The translations under genes were made by a program, and so were the position numbers. A stretch of 5,752 nt of DNA from Chthonomonadaceae bacterium (GTDB taxonomy: Bacteria > Armatimonadota > Chthonomonadetes > Chthonomonadales > Chthonomonadaceae): positions 1-5,752 of the forward strand of contig JANXLO010000627.1 of the NCBI GenBank assembly GCA_025355115.1, read 5' to 3'. Below the pieces are notes generated by a model. The model was not told where the DNA came from, did no database searches, and saw only the letters and a list, made by a program, of their open reading frames with translations. This document shows, in pieces, positions 1 through 5,752 of this stretch. Every line of letters begins with the position of its first letter. Position 1 is the first letter of the stretch.

Positions 1-1
1 G

Positions 2-553
2 ACGCTAGATGATATTGTGACAGGGAAGCTGCACGATACGGATGGTCTGATTCTAGATCTTCGCGACGGATATGGGGGGTCGCCATTCGGGTATAGCGAT
101 GTTTTTTTTCGACCTGATGTATCCTGGGAGCAGCAGACGCATGGGACGAAGTCGCTGGTGCGCAACACCGGATACGATAAGCCACTGGTCGTGCTGATCA
201 ATGGTGGGACTCGAAGCGCAAAAGAGTTTCTGACTTTTCAGCTCAAAAGCCCGAGGCGGGCGGTCGCGGTTGGTACGCGTACCGCGGGTGCCTTTTTGGG
301 TGCGGGCAAGTTCGATATTGGGAAGGACGGAATGCTGGAGCTGGCAATAGTAGGTCTCAAAGTCAATGGGATTCGGCTGGAGGAGAATGGGGTTGTGCCT
401 GATGTTGAGGTCCAGGCATCTGGAACTTATACTTCAAGCGATGCGCAGCGTGCTCGAGCTGAACAGACGCTGGTTGAGCTGATTGACCGTAAGCCCGCAA
501 GTGTTGGGGCACGAAACGCCTATCGTCAAGGAACTTCTTCCTTGTCCAAATGA
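2..553 (+). CDS. S41-family (C-terminal-processing-like) peptidase, 5'-truncated
   Basis: The frame is open to the left edge and ends at TGA 551-553, leaving 183 residues of the C-terminal catalytic part of an S41 serine peptidase. Seen: the substrate-strand motif DGLILDLRDGYGG at residues 14-26 of the fragment, a beta-strand PLVVLINGG, then the likely nucleophile in TRSAKE (Ser72, codon 215-217) with the conserved acidic residue three positions later, then VGTRTAG (90-96), and the family's usual ending with a PDVEV strand and an Ala/Glu-rich final helix. In CtpA/Tsp-type members the general-base lysine lies about 25 residues after the serine, in a T-x-G-K motif. Here that position is alanine (TAGA), which resembles the IRBP-like/tricorn-like S41 branch rather than Ser-Lys enzymes. 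The N-terminus, any PDZ domain and any signal peptide are outside the window. A GTG at 17 is an internal valine codon, not the start. No clear terminator follows. Confidence 0.88.
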   Translation, partial: TLDDIVTGKLHDTDGLILDLRDGYGGSPFGYSDVFFRPDVSWEQQTHGTKSLVRNTGYDKPLVVLINGGTRSAKEFLTFQLKSPRRAVAVGTRTAGAFLGAGKFDIGKDGMLELAIVGLKVNGIRLEENGVVPDVEVQASGTYTSSDAQRARAEQTLVELIDRKPASVGARNAYRQGTSSLSK

Positions 554-570
554 TAGCGAATTTGCTCTAT

Positions 571-598
571 TTGTCTAGTTTATCGGCCCTGTTATGAA
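571..598 (+). promoter_or_regulatory. possible sigma70-type promoter upstream of the first thioredoxin-domain gene
   Basis: TTGTCT (571-576) and TATGAA (593-598) are separated by 16 nt, each matching 4 of 6 consensus bases. The site lies in the AT-richer part of the 167-nt gap between the S41 gene and the next gene. That would give a leader of over 100 nt. This is a weak match picked by eye, and a non-sigma70 promoter elsewhere in the gap is equally possible. Confidence 0.2.
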
Positions 599-684
599 TT
601 TAGCAGGCGGTTAAGTGGTCTGTTTTGCTGCAATGTTCGATTCGGGTCGACTTTGCAGAGTCCATCGTTTTCGTCATGAGGCAT

Positions 685-701
685 ACCTGGCTTGTCCAGG
701 T
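685..701 (+). promoter_or_regulatory. small hairpin in the 5' leader, just ahead of the ribosome binding site
   Basis: ACCTGG (685-690) and CCAGGT (696-701) are perfectly complementary around the 5-nt loop CTTGT. The stem ends 6 nt before the GAGAGG ribosome binding site at 708-713. It could influence translation or mRNA stability of the gene starting at 721. It does not itself cover the binding site, and a 6-bp stem can occur by chance. Confidence 0.3.
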
Positions 702-707
702 CATCAA

Positions 708-713
708 GAGAGG
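708..713 (+). promoter_or_regulatory. ribosome binding site deciding the start at 721
   Basis: GAGAGG lies 7 nt ahead of ATG 721 and is followed by an A-rich spacer. The frame remains open upstream to a TTG at 625, but that codon has no comparable binding site and would put about 32 polar residues ahead of a well-formed signal peptide, so 721 is preferred. Confidence 0.75.
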
Positions 714-720
714 AAAAAAT

Positions 721-2076
721 ATGGCAACCAGGTATTTCATCGGTCGCGTGATTCCCGTGACTGCACTCATCGTTACGGGTGGAATCATGATTTCCCACGT
801 CGGTGCGGCTCCGCCTGCGGAGATCTCTTCGGCTCTAAGCCTGATCCCCACGGGCGGATCGGCAAAAGCGGGCTACTATATGCCGCAGCGCCTGATGCTC
901 TCGGCGACCAAGCCGGCTGACATCAAAAAGGAACCTGCTTATAGCGGGACACCGCTCTACGGAACGCTGCACTTTGGCAATGCCAAGGAAAATGGCATCA
1001 CCGTTGTGCTGGATGAGAATGCGGATGCCACAGAAGCTAAGCTTTACGTGGACAGTAATCACGACGGCGACCTGACAAACGACACGCCCATCGAGTGGAA
1101 AAAGGGCGGAAATGCCGCTAACGTAGTCTATATGGGCAACGCGGAAGTCCAGCCCCGGTTGGCAAAGAGCACCAGCAAGACGGCGTACGGGCTGACGATG
1201 TACCGGTTCGCACCGGCGACGGCTAAGCAACGTAATCTGCCAGTCAATACTATTTTCTACTATCGAGACTACGCGGCGAAGGGCGAGATAACGCTTGACG
1301 GGAAAAAGTATTCCATCATGCTGGTCGATGAGATGGCGACGGGCCATTTCGACGCCGATCCAATCGTGAAGACGGCCACGCCGGAAGCCTCGGCAAAACC
1401 GGGCGTGATGACGCCTCCCTCACGGATGATCGCTATGCTGATCGACCGCGATGGCGACGGGAAATTTGACCTGCGTTATGAGCGGTACGACGTCAGCAAG
1501 CCCTTCAATATCGCCGGTAAAACTTATGATCTCAGCAAGGTTTCACCTGATGGCACGCGACTGACCCTGAAGGCTTCCTCGGCGCAGGTCGCTGAAGTCG
1601 CGATTCCGGCATCATTGGGCATCGGGAAACCCGCACTGGCGTTCTCCCGGCAGCTTATTGGAGGCAAGACGGTCAGTTTCCCCGGCGATTACAAGGGGAA
1701 AGTGGTTATGCTCGACTTCTGGGCGACTTGGTGCGGCCCATGCCGCGCTGAACTGCCCGGCCTTGTGAAGGCGTATGAGAAGTATCACGAACGGGGCTTC
1801 GAAGTGCTGGGCATCAGCCTCGATCAGGATAAGCAGCAGGACAAAGTGGAGTCGTTCCTCAAAGCCAACAGTATGACGTGGCCGCAGATCTATGATGGCA
1901 AGTACTGGAAGGCCGACATCGCGCAGATGTACAGCATCGACTCCATACCTCATGCCTATCTGGTCGATGGTGATACCGGCAAGATCATCGCGGACGGCAA
2001 CACCCTTCGGGGCGAGGCACTGGACGGGGCGGTCGCTAAGGCCCTCGCGGCGAAGAGCGGCACGAACAACCGATAG
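721..2076 (+). CDS. secreted TlpA/ResA-type thioredoxin-domain protein with calcium-loop-like motifs (copy 1)
   Basis: This gene encodes 451 residues. Residues 1-30 form a signal peptide: basic n-region (R4, R9), hydrophobic core and likely cleavage near VGA/APP, so the product is exported. Residues about 31-300 form an N-terminal module of unknown function with two aspartate-rich loops: D111-S-N-H-D-G-D-L-T-N-D and D242-R-D-G-D-G-K-F-D. Both resemble EF-hand or dockerin-type calcium loops, although the second lacks glutamate at loop position 12 (Tyr, with Glu at 13). Residues about 305-445 form a thioredoxin fold of the TlpA/ResA type: DFWATWCGPC with active-site cysteines 338 and 341, and the cis-proline P410 in SIPHA. 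No other cysteine is present, so the protein probably acts as a thiol-disulfide oxidoreductase outside the cytoplasm. Substrate and redox direction cannot be told from sequence. It is clearly paralogous to the gene 71 nt downstream. Confidence 0.9.
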   Translation: MATRYFIGRVIPVTALIVTGGIMISHVGAAPPAEISSALSLIPTGGSAKAGYYMPQRLMLSATKPADIKKEPAYSGTPLYGTLHFGNAKENGITVVLDENADATEAKLYVDSNHDGDLTNDTPIEWKKGGNAANVVYMGNAEVQPRLAKSTSKTAYGLTMYRFAPATAKQRNLPVNTIFYYRDYAAKGEITLDGKKYSIMLVDEMATGHFDADPIVKTATPEASAKPGVMTPPSRMIAMLIDRDGDGKFDLRYERYDVSKPFNIAGKTYDLSKVSPDGTRLTLKASSAQVAEVAIPASLGIGKPALAFSRQLIGGKTVSFPGDYKGKVVMLDFWATWCGPCRAELPGLVKAYEKYHERGFEVLGISLDQDKQQDKVESFLKANSMTWPQIYDGKYWKADIAQMYSIDSIPHAYLVDGDTGKIIADGNTLRGEALDGAVAKALAAKSGTNNR

Positions 2077-2087
2077 CGGAGTGACCA

Positions 2088-2121
2088 GGAGGGGCGAGCG
2101 AAACTGTTCGATCGCCCCTTC
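2088..2121 (+). terminator. strong hairpin between the two paralogs (terminator or attenuator)
   Basis: Bases 2088-2102 pair with 2107-2121 around the tetraloop ACTG, giving a 15-bp stem with one G/A mismatch (2098/2111) and one G-U pair. The core is GGGGCGA paired with TCGCCCC. Only TTCGTT follows, so the U-tract of an efficient intrinsic terminator is missing. It starts 11 nt after the stop of copy 1 and ends 12 nt before the ribosome binding site of copy 2. This suggests partial termination or 3'-end protection of the first message rather than a full stop. Confidence 0.65.
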
Positions 2122-2133
2122 GTTATATGGACT

Positions 2134-2137
2134 GGAG
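2134..2137 (+). promoter_or_regulatory. ribosome binding site deciding the start at 2148
   Basis: GGAG lies 10 nt ahead of ATG 2148. An earlier in-frame ATG at 2127 has only hairpin sequence before it and no purine-rich site, and it would add seven residues (MDWSNAL) before the basic n-region of the signal peptide. Start 2148 is therefore preferred, although 2127 is not excluded. Confidence 0.6.
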
Positions 2138-2147
2138 CAATGCACTA

Positions 2148-3431
2148 ATGAGACATGGACGACAGTTTGGGCAGTTGGGCGCGGCCGTGGTGGTTTGCTT
2201 GACCGGACTTTTCAGTTCGGCTCATGCGGACGAAGTGGTGATCGGCAGGCTGACGGCGAGCGCGGATGGCGGAATGCATGCTGCGAATCCGATGAAGATC
2301 AAGCTCTTGGATGTGAAGCCCGCAGGTATCACGAAAGAGCCCGTCTATCTCCATGTGCCCCTTTATGGGATGATTACGATGGGGGATGCGAAGGAGAGCC
2401 AGATTGCCGTAGTACTGGATTCTGCCCCCAATGCCTCGACAGTCCGCGTCTATGTCGATGCGAATGGCAATGGCGATTTGACAGATGATCCGACAGTTGC
2501 TCTCATGCCTATGGCTGTCGCAGGCGCGAAGAAAGCGGCAATTGGAGCTCCGGCTGTCTCTCGTTTGGGCGCGCATGTCAAGGTGGATGCTCGCTACAAA
2601 TCCGGGCCTGGGATGACAACGGTTGTGAGCGGCCTGACTGTGCTTGTCACGGGGATGGAGCTAGCTTACAATCGTGACTATAGTCGAACCGGCAAGTTGA
2701 CGATTGGCACGCGCGTCTATCGCATGGCGCTGATCGATCAGGCGATGGACGGGCGCTATGGCAACTACAAACATGAGGCGGGGCAGCCTGCAAAGGTGTC
2801 TTTGCTGATCGACCGCAATGGGAATGGCGAGTTCGATCTGCCGGGTGAGGCGAACGATATCGCGAAGCCGTTTCGGCTCGGGGTGGGCAGCTATGAGGTC
2901 GCGACGATCGACAATAAGGGCACAACGATTTCCCTTAAGAGGAGCATGACGAGCGCGAAGGAGACGATGGCTCCCTCTGATATGCTGGTTGGCGGGGATT
3001 GCATTTCGTTCGATACGGAGACTACGGCTGGCAAGAAGGTCAGTTTTCCGGCTGACTACAAGGGCAGGGTGGTCCTGCTCGACTTCTGGGCAGTGTGGTG
3101 CCCACCATGCCGTGCAGAGGTTCCAAACATCGTGCAGGTTTACAATCTGGCGCATCCCGAGGGCTTCGATATGCTAGGCATCAGCCTCGATAAAGCTGGT
3201 GACAAACAGGTGCTGGCCGACTACACGATGGAGCAGGGGATGACCTGGCCTGAGGTTTTCGACGGCGGCTTCTGGATGGCGGAGATCGCGCAGCTCTATG
3301 GCGTTGAATCGATTCCCCATAGTCTGCTAGTTGATGGCGACACTGGGCAGATTCTTGCAATGGGCGACAAACTGCGGGGCGATGGACTTGCGACGTCGGT
3401 GGCAAAGGCTCTGGCTTTGAAGAAGAAATAG
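2148..3431 (+). CDS. secreted TlpA/ResA-type thioredoxin-domain protein with calcium-loop-like motifs (copy 2)
   Basis: This gene encodes 427 residues from ATG 2148. The signal peptide spans residues 1-27: R2/H3/R5, then a hydrophobic LGAAVVVCLTGLF core, with cleavage at AHA/DEV. Residues 28 to about 285 match the N-terminal module of the preceding gene, including the KEPVY...PLYG segment and both loops. The loops are asparagine-rich here: D104-A-N-G-N-G-D-L-T-D-D and D222-R-N-G-N-G-E-F-D. Residues about 288-425 form the thioredoxin fold: DFWAVWCPPC with cysteines 318 and 321, and cis-proline P390 in SIPHS. It differs from copy 1 by CPPC instead of CGPC and by an extra mature-region cysteine, C285, just before the thioredoxin domain. 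Similarity runs the full length, about half identical by eye in the thioredoxin part, which points to an old tandem duplication with divergence. It is probably co-transcribed with copy 1 through the intervening hairpin. Confidence 0.9.
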   Translation: MRHGRQFGQLGAAVVVCLTGLFSSAHADEVVIGRLTASADGGMHAANPMKIKLLDVKPAGITKEPVYLHVPLYGMITMGDAKESQIAVVLDSAPNASTVRVYVDANGNGDLTDDPTVALMPMAVAGAKKAAIGAPAVSRLGAHVKVDARYKSGPGMTTVVSGLTVLVTGMELAYNRDYSRTGKLTIGTRVYRMALIDQAMDGRYGNYKHEAGQPAKVSLLIDRNGNGEFDLPGEANDIAKPFRLGVGSYEVATIDNKGTTISLKRSMTSAKETMAPSDMLVGGDCISFDTETTAGKKVSFPADYKGRVVLLDFWAVWCPPCRAEVPNIVQVYNLAHPEGFDMLGISLDKAGDKQVLADYTMEQGMTWPEVFDGGFWMAEIAQLYGVESIPHSLLVDGDTGQILAMGDKLRGDGLATSVAKALALKKK

Positions 3432-3478
3432 TGCCTTGCCCCCCGCCCCTTCCCTAAAGGGACCGGAAGCCAGATTCT

Positions 3479-3513
3479 AGCGCCTCTTTCCCGTCGGGGA
3501 GGGGGCGCTGCTG
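3479..3513 (+). terminator. intrinsic terminator-like hairpin after copy 2
   Basis: AGCGCCTCTTTCCC (3479-3492) folds on GGGGAGGGGGCGCT (3496-3509) across a 3-nt loop, giving a 14-bp RNA stem that includes three G-U pairs. The bases after it are GCTGTTT, a short and interrupted U-run. It begins 47 nt after the stop at 3431. A smaller hairpin, TCCCTAAAGGGA (3451-3462), lies between them. This is a good candidate for the end of the two-gene transcript. Confidence 0.6.
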
Positions 3514-3546
3514 TTTGATATAGAAGAGATGGGGGCGTCTGATCCG

Positions 3547-3607
3547 GGACTGAAGTCCTCCTCTGGGAAGACGGAGAGTCCGCCTCCGCGGACTCCGGAG
3601 TCAGTCT
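3547..3607. repeat. nested palindrome cluster, REP-like intergenic element
   Basis: Four overlapping dyads lie within about 60 nt. GGACT/AGTCC occurs at 3547-3551 and 3554-3558. GAGTCCGC/GCGGACTC, an 8-bp perfect stem with loop CTCC, occurs at 3576-3583 and 3588-3595. GACTCCGGAGTC, a 12-nt perfect palindrome, occurs at 3591-3602. An outer pairing joins GACTGA (3548-3553) to TCAGTC (3601-3606), continuing as CTCC (3558-3561) to GGAG (3597-3600) past a bulge. The word GGACT or its complement AGTCC recurs throughout. This organisation is typical of REP-type elements dispersed in intergenic regions. Only one copy is visible here, so repetition in the genome is unproven. Confidence 0.5.
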
Positions 3608-3627
3608 AGGGCATTAGCGTTGGTGTT

Positions 3628-3637
3628 TGTTGCAACA
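3628..3637. promoter_or_regulatory. 10-bp perfect palindrome, possible operator
   Basis: TGTTGCAACA is a perfect dyad lying 59 nt ahead of the ATG at 3697, where the promoter of the cysteine hydrolase gene would be expected. Such a short site could bind a dimeric repressor. No convincing -35/-10 pair flanks it (TTGCAA 3630-3635 and TATATG 3661-3666 are 25 nt apart), and a 10-bp palindrome can arise by chance. Confidence 0.2.
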
Positions 3638-3696
3638 TCGTCCCGAAAGCATCCAAGCCCTATATGTTTGAGAGCTAGAGAGGGAAAGGTTAATAG

Positions 3697-4203
3697 ATGA
3701 AAACTGCACTTGGGGTTATCGATGTTCAGAATAGTCTGCTGGACGAAGGGCCGTGGGAGGCGGAGTCGCTACTGGAGCGAGTTGAGGGGCTTATACAGAA
3801 AGCTCGTGCGGCGGGCGTGCCGATTGTGTTCGTGACAGACCGCAGCGTGGAGCCGGATGGGGCGATTCATCCGAGACTGTCTGTGGCTGAGGGCGATATG
3901 CGGGTTGAGAAGAGCGCGTTTAATTCATTCGAAGGAACGCCTCTGGATGAACTGCTTCGAGCGCAGGGCGTCGAGCGGTTTGTCGTGGCGGGTTTGCAGA
4001 CTGATTACTGCATCAACGCGACATGCAGGGGAGGGGCAGCGCTTGGGTACGAGGTGGTTCTTGCCAGCGATGCCCACTCGACTAACGATGAGCTGGATAA
4101 GCCCGCTGTGGAGATTATCGCGGAGCACAATGCCGCTCTGGGGGATCTGAGATGTGACGGAGGCTCCATCCGCGTTGAGACTTGTGAGATGATTGTCTTC
4201 TGA
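3697..4203 (+). CDS. isochorismatase-family cysteine hydrolase
   Basis: The product is 168 residues without a signal peptide, so it is cytoplasmic. The alpha/beta hydrolase fold of the isochorismatase-like superfamily is recognisable from end to end. The catalytic triad is in place: D9 in GVIDVQN, K72 in VEKSAFNSF, and nucleophile C105 in GLQTDYCINAT, with H58-P in the usual loop. The segments LxxAxxxGVPIVFV, TPLDELLRAQGV and GYEVVLASDAHST also fit the family. Members hydrolyse amide, imide or vinyl-ether bonds (nicotinamide, N-carbamoyl compounds, isochorismate, streptothricin). The sequence does not identify the substrate, and no siderophore or NAD-salvage gene lies nearby to help. At 168 residues it is a compact single-domain member. 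AAAGG (3685-3689) lies 7 nt before the ATG, preceded by a second purine stretch AGAGAGGG (3677-3684). The gene is separated from the upstream pair by a terminator and a palindrome cluster, so it is likely its own unit. Confidence 0.93.
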   Translation: MKTALGVIDVQNSLLDEGPWEAESLLERVEGLIQKARAAGVPIVFVTDRSVEPDGAIHPRLSVAEGDMRVEKSAFNSFEGTPLDELLRAQGVERFVVAGLQTDYCINATCRGGAALGYEVVLASDAHSTNDELDKPAVEIIAEHNAALGDLRCDGGSIRVETCEMIVF

Positions 4204-4307
4204 GTTATAGGGCATAGCTCGCTTCGCTTGCCGCCAAAAGGGAATTGTCTGAACCTGTCGGACATGTACTCCTTCTCCTCGGCGCTGAGCTGCTAAACAC
4301 GCCCTGT

Positions 4308-4311
4308 GGAG
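4308..4311 (+). promoter_or_regulatory. ribosome binding site deciding the start at 4320
   Basis: GGAG (within TGTGGAGT) sits 8 nt ahead of ATG 4320. An in-frame TGA at 4314-4316 closes the frame just upstream, so 4320 is the first available start. An ATG at 4313, only 1 nt after the site and in another frame, leads to a short run ending at a TGA 34 codons later. Confidence 0.65.
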
Positions 4312-4319
4312 TATGACCC

Positions 4320-5752
4320 ATGATATTCGCCATTCGGAACATCCTATCGCTGATTCCACTTGGCCGCGCACTGACCGTGGCTGCTCTGGTAGTCATCGTC
4401 TCACCGTGCATCTCTGATAAGGAGCACACCGCTATAACCTTGCACTCAGACGGTCTCCATGGATATATCAGCTACAACACGCAACCGAGCCGTGACAAGG
4501 GGACATACACCGCCGGTATCGGATTCTACTCGGCCGTATGGGCATTGACCGATCAATCGCTAGCCGGTTTCCAGATCGGCCTGCCGGGATGCTGGATCCA
4601 ACCGGACAACTTGGACGACAAGGATGTGCCACTGGCTCCCGAGGGCACGTTGGCCCGGACCTGGAAAGAGCGCGGCCCAACCTGGAGCAGCGTCTTCCAG
4701 ACCGTGGAGGGTGGGCTGGGTTACTGGGCAGGCAACCACTTCCGCTACGGATGGCCGAAATTCAGTATGAACGCCACCCCTCAATGCTACGACTATGAGA
4801 TCGGTTCCCCAGGGTGGTCCTTCTTCTATGACGATAAAGCTCTGCCGGACAACCGCCTGGGTATTGCCCAACTCAGCAATCGCCTCTTGATTCCCCCGGA
4901 TGGTCTGCCGTTCCAAAAGGGGCCAGGGGGGCAGTTCCTTGGCTACGCGTGGCTGGCCCTGCCCTTCACCGCCCCGACTGCTGGCGCTCCTCCGACAGGG
5001 GACCAGAGCTGGACCTGCTTCCTCAACGCCGCCAATTTCAAAGGCCCCATCGCTTTCTACGTCCCCCAGACATGGAGCAAGATCGGTGCTCTCTTCAAGG
5101 AACCCTTCCTCTACGGACGTGGGCTCGATGCACGCCCCGGCGTGGTGGGAGGGGGCGCGATAGAGATCAATACCGTACCTCGATTCGAGGCGCATGACTC
5201 CAGGGGCACAGTGTATTCTCGAATCCCGAAGCTGCGCTTCCCGGTTGACCAAGCTGGCCGGGCCGTTCTGGTGCAGGATGTAACCTACTTCGACAAGTCA
5301 GCCCTATACAACGCGGTAAAACGCTGGCGAGACGAGGGTGTACCATGCACCGGTACATTCGATCCTTCCGGCGCCTGCAAACCTGTTCTGACTACCAGCC
5401 CTACGCGCTATGATCAAGCGAGTAAGCCAATCACCGGCGTCGAGAGTGTATGTTTGACCAAGGTCTTCTCTGGGAACCGATGGGGGATGGAGTGGTTCTC
5501 CAACTCCATCGTACGTGCGGGGGAGTTCCCGGAATACTTTCGGCAAGACGGCAAGAACTGGACCCCTATACCACGTCGCGAGGTACCAGTCGAGACAGGG
5601 TTGACTGCCCAGAAGTTCCGCGTGTCAGAGCAGGGGGCCGACTACATAACGCCCACTACTAGTGCCTGGCAGACACCGGGGCCAGCCACCCAGATCACAA
5701 CTGTCACCCTGCGCGACGGGTCACAGGTTACCTATGCCTGGTACCGGTTCAT
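4320..5752 (+). CDS. large exported protein of unrecognised family, 3'-truncated
   Basis: From ATG 4320 the frame stays open for 477 codons plus two bases to the right edge; I read it codon by codon without meeting a stop. Residues 1-32 look like an export signal: R6 and R16, then the hydrophobic ALTVAALVVIVSP segment. C30 follows but lacks a lipobox (Pro precedes it), so a cleaved signal or membrane anchor is more likely than a lipoprotein. The remainder is soluble-looking, rich in Trp, Tyr, Phe, Gly and Pro (GYWAGNHFRYGW, SPGWSFFYDD, AFYVPQTWSK), with cysteines at 91, 156, 233, 343, 353 and 378. This fits a disulfide-stabilised beta-rich secreted protein. No catalytic motif or known domain is recognised, and function is unknown. 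It begins 116 nt after the cysteine hydrolase, with no clear terminator or promoter between. Phe is almost always TTC (25 of 26), as expected for a real coding frame. A 230-codon antisense frame at 4560-5252 is judged a shadow. Confidence 0.85.
   Translation, partial: MIFAIRNILSLIPLGRALTVAALVVIVSPCISDKEHTAITLHSDGLHGYISYNTQPSRDKGTYTAGIGFYSAVWALTDQSLAGFQIGLPGCWIQPDNLDDKDVPLAPEGTLARTWKERGPTWSSVFQTVEGGLGYWAGNHFRYGWPKFSMNATPQCYDYEIGSPGWSFFYDDKALPDNRLGIAQLSNRLLIPPDGLPFQKGPGGQFLGYAWLALPFTAPTAGAPPTGDQSWTCFLNAANFKGPIAFYVPQTWSKIGALFKEPFLYGRGLDARPGVVGGGAIEINTVPRFEAHDSRGTVYSRIPKLRFPVDQAGRAVLVQDVTYFDKSALYNAVKRWRDEGVPCTGTFDPSGACKPVLTTSPTRYDQASKPITGVESVCLTKVFSGNRWGMEWFSNSIVRAGEFPEYFRQDGKNWTPIPRREVPVETGLTAQKFRVSEQGADYITPTTSAWQTPGPATQITTVTLRDGSQVTYAWYRF

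Noticed and set aside
625..720. An upstream TTG start extending copy 1 by 32 residues.
   Set aside because: There is no binding site ahead of TTG 625, and the extension would bury the signal peptide; ATG 721 has GAGAGG at good spacing.
1612..2145. A 177-codon - strand frame opposite the thioredoxin domain of copy 1, and a similar 164-codon frame at 2661-3155 opposite copy 2.
   Set aside because: Both lie antisense to conserved thioredoxin-domain coding, and no - strand gene elements support them.
2127..2147. ATG 2127 as the start of copy 2.
   Set aside because: It is only 6 nt from the hairpin with no purine-rich site; ATG 2148 has GGAG and gives a normal signal peptide. It remains possible but is less likely.
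2197..2199. Cysteine 17 in the copy 2 signal peptide as a lipoprotein site.
   Set aside because: It is preceded by VVV rather than a lipobox, sits in mid hydrophobic core, and a clear AHA signal peptidase I site follows.
4204..4319. A promoter or terminator in the gap before the large exported protein gene (TTGTCT at 4245-4250; GGCA/TGCC pairing near 4211-4232).
   Set aside because: No -10 at acceptable spacing and only a 4-bp stem; too weak to annotate.
4560..5252. A 230-codon antisense frame on the - strand.
   Set aside because: It lies wholly inside the longer + frame that has a ribosome binding site and signal segment; its translation is rich in Arg, Pro and Ser/Gly with no recognisable domain, as expected of a shadow in GC-rich DNA.

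Overview
The window reads as bacterial DNA, moderately GC-rich, with every supported gene on the + strand. It holds two partial and three complete genes. Neither a mobile element, an RNA gene nor a CRISPR array was seen. The tandem secreted thioredoxin-domain proteins with Asp/Asn-Gly loops, together with an S41 peptidase lacking the Ser-Lys dyad, recall Acidobacteriota, Planctomycetota or Armatimonadota. That placement is an impression from protein style and not a demonstrated assignment.

Layout. Positions 2-553 are the C-terminal part of an S41-family peptidase that began upstream. After a 167-nt gap come two paralogous secreted TlpA/ResA-type thioredoxin-domain proteins (721-2076 and 2148-3431), separated by only 71 nt that contain a strong hairpin. 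Each has a signal peptide, a roughly 270-residue N-terminal module with two aspartate/asparagine-rich calcium-loop-like motifs, and a C-terminal thioredoxin fold with CGPC (first copy) or CPPC (second copy). A terminator-like hairpin follows the second copy, and then a dense cluster of nested palindromes resembling a REP-type element (3547-3607). Next is a small cysteine hydrolase of the isochorismatase family (3697-4203).

From 4320 to the right edge runs an uninterrupted frame of 477 codons with a good ribosome binding site and an N-terminal export signal, still open where the window ends. It looks like a large secreted or anchored protein with six cysteines after the signal segment, and I do not recognise its family. 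Because it has no stop inside the window, a search for closed reading frames would miss it.

How the genes fit together. The paralogous pair is probably one transcription unit acting in the periplasm or at the cell surface on disulfides. The hairpin between them may lower expression of the second copy. The S41 peptidase and the large 3' protein are plausibly also envelope-directed, while the cysteine hydrolase is cytoplasmic and appears to be an independent unit. No evidence here proves that these genes form one system.
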